From: Trifolium pratense
Taxonomy: Eukaryota > Streptophyta > Magnoliopsida > Fabales > Fabaceae
Assembly: GCF_020283565.1 (NCBI RefSeq)
Contig: NC_060061.1
Location: forward strand, 31,905,362 to 31,969,361
Reading direction: 5' to 3'
Length of the DNA stretch: 64,000 bases
The notes below the pieces were generated by a model. It was not told where the DNA came from and did no database searches. It was given only the letters and a program-made list of their open reading frames with translations. Positions within the stretch are counted from its first letter, which is position 1, and the number at the start of each line of letters is the position of its first letter. The position numbers and the translations under genes are program-made. Positions 43,155-52,210 of the stretch are shown here, piece after piece.

Positions 43155-45200
43155 AATAGATTTATAATTTTTTTTTTTGTAATGTACAAAGATACATTTA
43201 CTCCAATCCAATCCTTGTATGAACCTATGATAGATAATAAATGAAGTTATCTAAAACCAATGGATTGATTCTTTTCTATTAATTAAAACCACATACTCTT
43301 TCAAAACCGAAAACCCCCATAACTTAAAGATTCTAATTGATTCTAATATTGCTGAATTGGTCGTGAGTCCTTGTGAAACGATACTCGAGTGTCGCTTTTC
43401 CTAAACTACATTTCTTTTTAACTCGTTTTTGACCCGTGTGCGACAGGCGACAGCGGATCAGTGCTCCTATCAGTTTCAACTTTCAATGGATGCTTGTCGA
43501 TGGGTAGATCCATACTTGGACAAACCTTTGCACTATCGAATTGCAATTTTAATCCATCTCTTGTGTCAGTATGAAATGAAAAAACAACAAATTTAAAAGG
43601 TGAAACTGAAAAGGAAAAAAAAAAACTTAATGTACAACAGATTTTGAACTATAATAAATTAACTCTGGATTTATTGGTGAGTCTATGGAAAATTAAAATG
43701 AGTTTTACACATGCACACATGCGCGCACGCACGCACGCACTCACATGTAAATTACTCATAAATATACAAACTTTTTAACAAAAAAAATCTATAATAAAAT
43801 AAAAAATATAACAACGTATATAAATAATTAGGTACTAGTTTATTCTTGAAGATTTTTCCACCCCTTCAACAAAATTTTCCTTAACACCCCTCACTCTCAC
43901 CTTACACTGTTTGTCTGCTCTGTTTTTGCGCAGAATTTCTATTTCAAATCGAAGGAAGATTTAATTCGTTTTTATATGCAAGATTATGCGTCAAGCCAAA
44001 ACGAGTCTTGTTCTCCAAGTTTTCCTGAAGGCGGTTTGATTATTATTATTTAAACAAAAATATAACTTGTTATATTTTTAAAGATAATATATTATATTTT
44101 TGGGTGACAAACAAATTATATTTCTGAAAATAATGTCTACTCGTGACTATTCACAACCTTCAATGAAAAATGTATTATATATGTTCCACAAAAAATTGTC
44201 CGCTATATTTTTTAATAGAACTGTGTCTAAAACGATGCCGACCTTAATAAATACCGTTCCACAATTTTCTAAAAAAAACAAACCAAATATATCTAACAAT
44301 ATACTATTTCTTACAAAGTCTAATTTTAAATTAAATTATTTCTTGCATGTTTATTTTTTATTTTTTTATGGACTCTTGCATGTTTATTTTAGACATAATA
44401 ATATATTAATAGCAAGGAATAATATAACGACGTGCAAGTCCCAAACAATATGTGTATATATCTCACGCTATGGGGATGAATCAAACTCATTCCTCTCTCT
44501 TTCTCTAGTTATTGATAGAAGATTATGTCTAGTTAATTAAATAATTATTAGATAATAGTTTATTAATAATTATTTAGGTATAAGTAAGATTTAGTATTTT
44601 TATTGTTATGAGAACTTTTGTATTATTGGGTTGTTTAAATGGGCTTTGTGCCTTAGGCCCATTAGGAGTATTATATATAGGCAGTGTCTTATGCACTTTA
44701 AACAAGGAATGAAAATGAATGAATTTATTTTATCTTTATTTTACTTGTTTTCTTTATTGTTTTTCTAGGTTTAGCTTAGTGTAGCTTGATAGAGCTTCAA
44801 CTCTCTATCAGTTATATCCTTTATTTTCCTTCAATAAACTTAAACCTCCCAAATTGGAGGAACTCAAAAAATTTATTTAAGGGAGGGATTGTACAAATTT
44901 CCCAAATCATTATTCTCTTTTATACTACTCAAACCAAAACAATACTAGTTGTTATTCACATTCACCAGCCCTTCCTTCCAAAGGTATTGCCTGAAACTAG
45001 GTGACAAACTTTCCTTCCCCCTCCTCTCGAATCAATCTCCTTTTCTCTCCTAACTTGCAAACAAGACCTTTGGCTTTAGTTGATGATGATCTAAGTTTTA
45101 GATTTGGATCCTCTCTTGATATTTGGATCCTCTCTTTTCTTCTTCTAACCACAAACCCTCTCCAAATCTCCCTATTTTTGTTATTCCCTCTTCAAAAACA
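43155..45200. other. Non-coding region with duplicated flanks and an LTR-like part
   Basis: 43440-43620 is related to 51830-52000 (ggatgct.tcgatgggtag.atccat...caacaaatttaaaaggtgaaac). 43700-43850 is repeated at 45530-45690 and includes alternating purine-pyrimidine (CA/CG) tracts. 44133-44195 matches 14985-15045. At about 44560-44810 the phrases gtattatatataggcag and gcttcaactctctatca have the order of a Copia LTR (TATA box, then end). No target duplication was found. Confidence 0.5.
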
Positions 45201-45530
45201 AAAATTACTAGAACCAGTGTGAACTCTAAAATCAAAATATATTTGCTATCGATAAACCCAAATAAAAAAGCTGACATAAATTATGAAGAATTTCCTCTCC
45301 TTTCATTTGTTTTAATTAATCACAATCAGCACTCCTCGTAACCCTTTCTCTGCTAACTTTTGTTATTTATTTTGTCTTCGCAAATAAACCCGTTAAACCA
45401 CAATTTTCCATACAAAAAATTAACATCAATAAAATGAACCTTTCTGAACCATTATGAACTCAAAAATCAACGTATATTTAGTAGCAATAAATCCAAACAA
45501 AAAAGCTGACATAAATTATGAAAAATTGAC
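45200..45530 (+). pseudogene. Two partial NHL fragments in tandem
   Basis: 45205-45298 encodes TSVNSKIKIYLLSINPNKKA, DINYEEF. Then 45328-45525 restarts at the membrane helix (LLVTLSLLTFVIYFVFANKP) and goes on VKPQFSIQKININKMNLSEP, with a stop and a frameshift before INPNKKADINY. Both derive from the NHL gene at 42599. The restart of an upstream part after a downstream part shows a duplicated, rearranged copy. No promoter or complete frame. Confidence 0.75.
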
Positions 45531-45532
45531 TT

Positions 45533-45582
45533 TTACACGTGCACACGCACGTGCACGTGCACGCACGCGTGCACACACATGT
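45533..45582. repeat. Alternating purine-pyrimidine (CA/CG) tract
   Basis: A run of cacgtg and cacgca-type words (acacgtgcacacgcacgtgc and on) that could adopt Z-DNA. A shorter counterpart is at 43709-43748. Both stand at the same place relative to a shared 150-bp flank. Confidence 0.7.
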
Positions 45583-45715
45583 AAATTACTCATAAATATA
45601 CAAACTTTTTAACAAAAAATAAAATCTATAATAAAATAAAAGATATAACAACGTATATAAATAATTAGGTACTAGTTTATTCTTAATTGAAAATTACATA
45701 AAGTAAAATATCATG

Positions 45716-45815
<100 letters not shown>

Positions 45816-46429
45816 CTTTAAACATCTAAAGCTCCAATAAAATCGTCAATGAAGAAGGAGACTAATCATAATGGTGCATTCAATGCTTTAGATATCTTAA
45901 ACATATATACTTTAGATATCTTAAACTCGTAAAGAATAGCATTCCAGTACATGAGGTGAAAGTTCATCAACATTAGCAAACTTAGGAGTTATACATGTCT
46001 TCAAAGATACAATATTGGGTAACCGGATGACTTCCTTAGATGTCTTCCATCTATAATTGAGATGTGACGTATTCTTTTAGACATGGATGCACCATTGTCC
46101 TCTGTAATGCAATAGACATCTTTTTTTCTCATATATTGTGAGGAGGTGGCCCAATTATGCTTGCTAATTTTGAAACAATATGTGATCCTAACAAACCAGG
46201 CCATACTTTCAAGTTATTAGTATCCGATGGATTTGCTGCAACTGAAGTTCATGGTTCTGCGGGTGGTATAATTGTACCTTGGCTTGGCAGATTGATCACA
46301 TTAGTGTAATAGTGTTGATGTTTGTAGTGAAGAGTTCTGATTGTATATCAAAGTTCGATATACTAATGGTGATTATTGAATTTTTTTTATCCCTATCTAT
46401 GTTGGTCCTAATTATAAGAGAATAGAAAA

Positions 46430-47274
46430 ATGCTTTGGGAGAACTTGCGCTCTATTGCAAACAATATCAATGAGGTGTGGTTACTTATCAGAGATTTTAA
46501 AGATATAGTTTTTTCTGCTGAGAAGATAGGTGGATCATTTGATTCAATAAAAAAAAATGTAACAAGTGTTGGGTCATCACGAGGGGGCAGTCGGGGATCA
46601 TCCACATTGGGCTTAAGAACAACTCTACAAGTGAGTTGAACACCACACTCTTACCCAAAACCTTAAGGTGTTAGGTTTATGGGTCATCTCACTTATAAAG
46701 TGTTCAACCTCCACTTTTCTAAGCAATGTGGGACTTAACCACTCACACTTGCCACAACAATCTCCCCCTCAAGTGTGAGTCCATCCACTCTTGGATATGC
46801 TCCCCCTCAAGCGGAAGCTTTCTTCATCCTACACTTGTACCGCCGTAAGCCACAAGCCACACTGCTCCACGGGACTCGCTGCCTGACCACCTTTGTCAGG
46901 AAGACTTTCGATACAAGGAGCCAGTTCAACCCTTCGTCGAACCATCGGCTCTGATACCACTGTTGGGTCATCACGAGGGGGCAGCCGGGGATCATCCACA
47001 TTGGGCTTAAGAACAACTCTACAAGTGAGTTGAACACCACACTCTTACCCAAAACCTTAAGGTGTTAGGTTTATGGGTCATCTCACTTATAAAGTGTTCA
47101 ACCTCCACTTTTCTAAGCAATGTGGGACTTAACCACATGCTTTGGGAGAACTTGCGCTCTATTGCAAACAATATCAATGAGGTGTGGTTACTTATCAGAG
47201 ATTTTAAAGATATAGTTTTTTCTGCTGAGAAGATAGGTGGATCATTTGATTCAATAAAAAAAAATGTAACAAGT
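46430..47274. repeat. 138-bp LINE segment duplicated on both sides of the TRIM
   Basis: 46430-46567 and 47137-47274 read the same (atgctttgggagaacttgc ... gtaacaagt) with no difference noticed. They lie directly against the two TRIM ends, with one or two filler bases on the right. Confidence 0.9.
46567..47135 (-). mobile_element. TRIM (terminal-repeat retrotransposon in miniature)
   Basis: Two 175-bp LTRs (46567-46741 and 46961-47135), TGTTGGGTCA...GACTTAACCA, differ at one base (T/C near 46592). Next to the right LTR, on the minus strand, is TGGTATCAGAGC (46959-46948), the usual primer site complementary to initiator tRNA-Met. On the minus strand near the left LTR is the polypurine word GAGGGGGAGA (46770-46761). 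Total 569 bp, no coding capacity; the minus strand is the sense strand. TRIMs move by enzymes supplied by other retroelements. The usual 5-bp target duplication is not seen. Confidence 0.92.
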
Positions 47275-47480
47275 TCATGCAACTTATTGGATATTGGTGC
47301 TATGGGACCTAAGTTCACTCATAGAGGCCCAAATTTTCAAGGTGGTCGGCATTTTTATAAAAGACTAGATAGAGTTCTTTGTAACAAAAATTGGCGATTG
47401 AATTCAGATGGATTTGTGAAGGTGTTAGCAAGGCTGAATTTTTCTAATCACCATCCTATTTTTATAAAAGACTAGATAGA

Positions 47481-47819
47481 GTTCTTTGTAACGAAAACAT
47501 GACGGTTCGTACAAAATAAATAATACAATGTAGTTAGCAGTAAAAAATATAACCCACCACCCACATGGATTTGTGAAGTGAGTTATTCTTATGTGGTCAT
47601 GAGACCAAGAAATTAAATTTAATATACACTCAAACACAATAAATAATTTAATCATTTAAAAAATTATATATTATTTTATTATTACTTTTTCTATATTTAT
47701 TTTTCTTGTGTTTGTGACCAAGAATGTGGTCCAAATTTTTGGGTCCATGGAAGAATATCTCGAGTGAAGTTTATGTATTACTGTACTTAACAGTAAAAAG
47801 TAATACAATGTAGTTAATA
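47481..47819. other. Non-coding spacer
   Basis: A short phrase (acccacatggatttgtgaag) echoes the LINE just upstream; otherwise nothing recognised. Confidence 0.5.
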
Positions 47820-48490
47820 GTCTAGTGATTAAACCATTTGTGTAAAATTTTGTTTGTGTGGTTTTTTACTTTTTTTTGGTAAACAAGGCTAAGAATACAA
47901 GAGAAAAAGAATAAAAGACCAAAAAGATTAGTTTTGAAGAATAAAGTTCTTATTGTATCGTTTCTAAGCAATTCATGAAAGTCATCCGGAGGAGAGTCAT
48001 GGCTTGAAAATTTGACATCTGAGGAGACTCCAAGTTTTGCAAAGAAATCCGCATATTGATTGTATTCTCTAAGAGTATGACAAAGAGAAACATTGTATAT
48101 AGATATCAACTCATTTATGTCTTGGATCAAAACTGCGTGGATATGATACTTCAAATTGAGTCTTTATACGAGGTTGATGCAGTGTAAAGAATCTGAGTAG
48201 CAGACAAGCTCATCAAAATCCATGTCAATGGCCAACGGGAGGCCCTTGTTGATAACATACAATTATGCATACAAAATGTCAGAAGACCCTTAAATGAAGC
48301 TAGATAACCCTGCAATATAGTAATCAAAAGTGTTTTTAATGACCCCACTAGATCTAATTGGAGATCCGAGACAACTTCCGTCGACATTAAGAATTGTACG
48401 GGAGAAGTTGTGGTTCCACTTGATAAATCTATCCGCTAAGTCGTCATTAGGAGCGGAAGAGAAACAATTTTTGGAAGTCTCAACCATAAA
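47820..48490 (-). pseudogene. LINE RNase H domain remnant
   Basis: Minus strand, three frames in order. First, WNHNFSRTILNVDGSCLGSP, with the first catalytic-type Asp in NVDGS. Then a middle part with frameshifts (48387-48151). Then MKYHIHAVLIQDINELISIY and NVSLCHTLREYNQYADFFAK, the RNase H helix and final Asp region (REGNxxAD type, here REYNQYAD). It ends LLFFFSCILSLVYQKK near 47870. This is the C-terminal RNase H of a plant LINE polyprotein (RVT_3-type). Several frameshifts show it is dead. Its strand differs from the endonuclease fragment beside it, so it is probably a separate insertion. Confidence 0.75.
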
Positions 48491-48840
48491 TGTGATGTTA
48501 TAGGAGAGTCGGCTTAAGGTTCATGTCTCGTTGGTCAGGCACATAAGGTTGTGATGTCTCAATGCACATCAAACACCTGCCCAAAAAAAAAAGAGAAAAA
48601 TTGGGGGTTTGAGTCCACCTGTTTAATTTTTGTATATTTTTTTTACGCAATTAGTATTTCTTTTTCTTAATTAAGAATCCCATTTTTAATATTTTTTAGA
48701 ATAAAGATAAAAAAATAGCTTTCGAGTAAAAACTATTTTTAAAAACTTAGCTTAATTATTCAAATTGATCTTTTTAAAAAATATGATTTATTTTTTATTA
48801 ATTTGTTACCTTCAAAATGTCTTAATTTGTCTTGTCGTCC
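48491..48840. other. Non-coding spacer
   Basis: AT-rich; nothing recognised. Confidence 0.5.
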
Positions 48841-49035
48841 GTGTCTCTCTCTTCTCCAACCACCACCACCATTGTCTCAATCTTCATGTTATCTATCTAT
48901 CTATCATACACTTATCTACCATACACCGTACAACCTTGTTGCCTTCCCATGTATCAGTCTCTAGTTGCAACAATAACACCTTCAACTGTGACACGGTAAC
49001 CAACATTTCCTACCCTTTTACCAGGGTGTTTTTAA
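48841..49035 (+). pseudogene. GUB_WAK-type receptor kinase 5' fragment
   Basis: A frame from about 48835 encodes a hydrophobic lead and then SSCNNNTFNCDTVTNISYPF, the hallmark start of the cysteine-rich galacturonan-binding (GUB_WAK_bind) domain of WAK-like and LRK10-like receptor kinases. The match ends abruptly at TRV, where GGDRPxxCG would normally follow. The rest of the ectodomain, membrane segment and kinase are absent. I call it a truncated exon. Confidence 0.6.
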
Positions 49036-49552
49036 GATTTTGGTATTCTAGAGACAACTTATATTTTGGGCTCAAACTAATAAGAAGAAAAAAAAAATTG
49101 AATTTTCAATAAACATTAAATTTTTTATTTAATATTCAAATACATGTACAAACAATTCTCACGAGCACTTGTAGGTTCAAAGTTACTAATAATTCTCACA
49201 ATCAACCTCGGATTATTTAAGCCTAAAAATATGCCTGCAAAACCAACTAAAAAAGAGAGAATAAGAAGCTGGAGAAAAAATTAATAAGAATTTTATTATA
49301 TCTTTCTTGAGTTTAATGCACCTGAAAAAAATTATTTTGAGCTCCAATTTTAAACTTATTTTGTGGGTCTAAGATGGTTGTCCTCTTCGTTATGTATCAC
49401 ACTAGTTTTAGTGTCCGTGCTAACACACGAGAAACACCGTCTTATAGTAATTTCGTACAATAAATATCCGACAAATAGTATTCGTGAAATTTGTCTTAAT
49501 ATCACGAAATTCAAAATATATGTATGGGGGCATATCATATGAGAGTGGTATG
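49036..49552. other. Non-coding spacer
   Basis: Nothing recognised beyond AT-rich sequence. Confidence 0.5.
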
Positions 49553-50494
49553 CAGGGGCGGGCTGTGTAAGGCTTGGTGCGGCTATAGCCACACCAGCCC
49601 AGTCCAATTAAAAAAAAAAAAATACAGAAAATTACTCTTATACCCTCAGTCAAAGTCATCACCACACAAACTTCTCTTTCTTCTTTCACGACAAAGACTC
49701 ATGACCGCACCGTCCGCACGCTGAACGCTTCATCGACCACCACCACCGACGAACCGCACACTTAACGCACCACCACCACCACCACCACCGGCGGACCGCG
49801 TACGCACGACCACCACAACGACGAACTGCCTCGACAGAATCAGATCCGGTAAGAAAGTCTATCACAAGAAAGAAATTATAACAACATTTCACAATATAAG
49901 AAACTGATTTTTGAATAATCTTATGGATTTGATATGGAAAGTGAGTGTTGAATTTGAATTTGAGTTTGGGTTGGAACTTTGAAGGATTTCCATAAGTGGG
50001 GAAATATTTAATTAAACCCTAAAAGATGAGAATTTGAGAGTTATGAAATGAAATAGGGAAGAAGGGTACTAGAGAAAGGATGAAGAATATGTTGTAGTGT
50101 ATAGCAGCAAAAATGAACATTGGTTATTGTCTTATTGAACGTGGAATCTTGTTATGTTTTTGTGTGCTTTTGTTTCCTTTGCCTTGTCCCTTTGTGGCAC
50201 TTTAAGTGCTTCTTGTTGTGTCTGTACAGCAGTACTATCATATGTGAAGAGTGTATTGAGTAACAAGATGGCCGATCAATCGTCTGTTAACTTATATAGA
50301 AAGAGATGTTCTTAGAACCATTGATAATGATGTAATTTTAGCTCATTTTCAACAAATGGCGGATAGGCTATTTTCTTTGTAAATTTAGTTGCGACAACTA
50401 TTTTTAGTGTACCTTTTTATTAAATGTAATATAATTTAGTTCTTTGAGCAAAAATGTTAGCCCCACCGGTAATTGAAGTCTGGGTCCGCCCCTG
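49553..50494 (+). mobile_element. hAT transposon, internally deleted, 8-bp target duplication
   Basis: The ends CAGGGGCGG and CCGCCCCTG are inverted repeats, and the 8-bp flank gtggtatg is exact at 49545-49552 and 50495-50502, both diagnostic of hAT. Length 942 bp. The right half retains the C-terminal dimerisation region: SNKMADQ, then in a shifted frame LLTYIERDVLRTIDNDVILA, HFQQMADRLFSL, stop at about 50381. The left half has a GC-rich CAC/CGC stretch (49690-49850) with a donor-like ccggtaag, probably a former 5' exon. The DDE core is gone, so it would need transposase in trans. Confidence 0.9.
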
Positions 50495-50701
50495 GTGGTA
50501 TGTATATATGAGAATGATGAGAATATTTATCAATCATTAGATTAAAATAGATGGTTCAGATTAAAACTAATTATCAGATATTGAGACCGATGAAGATTAA
50601 TGGTTTATGTGTTTTTATTGAATACCGTTAATTTTGACTTATCTCAAAAACATATCAAACGATTTTAGATTTTTATAAAACTTAACATAGATGATCTATA
50701 T

Positions 50702-50777
50702 GATATAAACTTTCAATCAAACGGTGAATTTTGTAAAATTTGTATTCGTTAAAGCATTATTGAGCGGTGTAATATTA

Positions 50778-50852
<75 letters not shown>

Positions 50853-51240
50853 ATTTGCTATAACACACCCACCCATTTTTATGAAGGTGTGCATTAGCAA
50901 CGTACACCTTAGGGTGTATTTAATCACTTTTTAGTTATTAGTTGTTAAAACACACCTTCTAAAAAATTAGTGGGTGTATTCTAGCAAATGCTTATAGGAG
51001 TTGCTAACGTACACCCACTTATTTTTTAGAATGATTGTTTTAGCAACATGCACCTCAAGGTGTATGTTACCACTTTTTAGTTATGACTTGTTAATACACA
51101 CCTTCTAAAAAACAAGTGGGTGTACGTTAGCAAAACCCATATATATATATATACACGATATAAACTTTCAATCAAACGGTGAATTTTGTAAAATTTGTAT
51201 TCGTTAAAGCATTATTGAGCGGTGTAATATTACTCAAATA
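50702..51240. repeat. Direct repeats around a (TA)n run and paired foldback elements
   Basis: About 85 bp (gatataaactttcaatcaaacggtgaattttg...gtaatattactca) occurs at 50698-50781 and 51157-51237. Between them lie a (TA)n run (50781-50849) and two foldback elements. The first repeat also resembles 26165-26210. Confidence 0.8.
50850..51138. mobile_element. Two foldback MITEs in tandem
   Basis: Copy 1 is about 50850-50991 (gggatttgctataacacaccc ... gggtgtattctagcaaatgc) and copy 2 about 50997-51138 (ggagttgctaacgtacaccc ... gggtgtacgttagcaaaaccc). Each has inverted ends of the GGGTTTGCTAAC type and an inner agtgggtgta/acacacc pair. They sit in (TA)n sequence, so target duplications cannot be read. 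The end motif resembles the Mutator-like element at 61493-62401. Confidence 0.7.
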
Positions 51241-51305
51241 TATATATATCACGCTAATACGATAAATAGTTGTGTGGATGAGAATAACAATTCTTAATCA
51301 TATTA

Positions 51306-51453
51306 AATTAGCCGTTTTTTTTTTTTGCCTAGTGGCTAGAAAATTCACCTTAAAGGTGAATAAGTGGAGTGTCCCGGGTTCAAACCCGATCTCCTGCACA
51401 AATAGTGTGATGTCCCTACCAACCGATCTAAACTCACGGGGACAATTAGCCGT
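51306..51453 (-). mobile_element. tRNA-derived SINE, second copy
   Basis: Body 51316-51443 on the minus strand: A box (TTAGATCGGTTGGTA), B box (GGGTTTGAACCCGG), the caccttaaaggtg palindrome and a 14-base A tail. The 10-bp flank aattagccgt is exact at 51306-51315 and 51444-51453. Same family as 2505-2665. Confidence 0.85.
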
Positions 51454-52210
51454 ATTTATACACGTGCACCGCAAAGGGTGTCCAGATAACAATTCGTTTA
51501 TATAACTAGCGTAAAAGAAGTGAAGAATCATAATACTTCTATGAAAACAAATACAAATTGACAGATATATGGTTTGATGAAAGTGAAATCAGAGAAAAAT
51601 TATAACAACAACGGAAGCATCAGAAGAAGGCAGCAAGTAAAAACGGAGTCACATGGATCAAATTGTGATCCTTCTAAGGACATCAAAGCCAAATATAATT
51701 TCAACTTAGATTTTAGAGAATTCTAGTTGAGTTTTAACTTTTAATGGACATATGATTAGATTCTATCTATTCATTATTTCGATCTATTCATTCTACTTAG
51801 AGGATTCACATCGCCTCTTTCTAAATGTTCAGAAGGATGCTCCTACAGGTTTGAATGGATGCTGTTGATGGGTAGGATCCATTCATTGACAAATCATTGC
51901 GTTATCAAATTGCAAATTTTATACATCCTTTGTGTCAATATAAAATAGAAGAACAACAAATTTAAAAGGTGAAACAGGATGAAACTTAAAATGAAGAAAC
52001 TGATTAAGCTTAATGTACAAAAGCAGAGTCTACAAACTAGCCAACTGGGTGGTGGGTGATACATATTATACGCTATATATATATATGCGCACACACATAC
52101 GTCGAGTTATCAAGGAATGTTAAGAAAGTTAAACCCTACAGCCTCCCCTCAACTGGCCCAAAAAAGAAATGGAGACAAATTACAATCAAAGGAATGATCC
52201 TGCTAGCAGT
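51454..52210. other. Region 3' of the NAC gene
   Basis: Non-coding. 51830-52000 is related to 43440-43620. The part next to 52210 should hold the 3' untranslated region of the NAC gene. No clear polyadenylation signal could be fixed, although AT-rich words are present. Confidence 0.5.

Larger units (their letters stand above)
46150..47480 (+). pseudogene. LINE (L1-type) endonuclease fragment with nested TRIM
   Basis: The same LINE family as at 10795. It reads DGFAATEVHGSAGGIIV, then (with frame changes) ENLRSIANNINEVWLLIRDF, FSAEKIGGSFDSIKKN and, after the insert, CNLLDIGAMGPKFTHRGPNF and YKRLDRVLCNKNWRL, which is the second half of an L1 endonuclease. The usual GDFN motif is IRDFK here, a likely loss of a key residue. 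A TRIM splits it, and 138 bp of the LINE is present on both sides of the TRIM. The tail duplicates the phrase tttttataaaagactagatagagttctttgtaac. Confidence 0.75.

Noticed and set aside
44515..44815. Complete solo LTR
   Set aside because: The order of TATA-like box and end resembles an LTR, but the flanks give no 5-bp duplication; mentioned only in the region entry.
46567..47135. Cassandra-type TRIM with a 5S rRNA promoter
   Set aside because: The LTRs contain no 5S rRNA sequence; only the tRNA-Met primer site is shared with other TRIMs.
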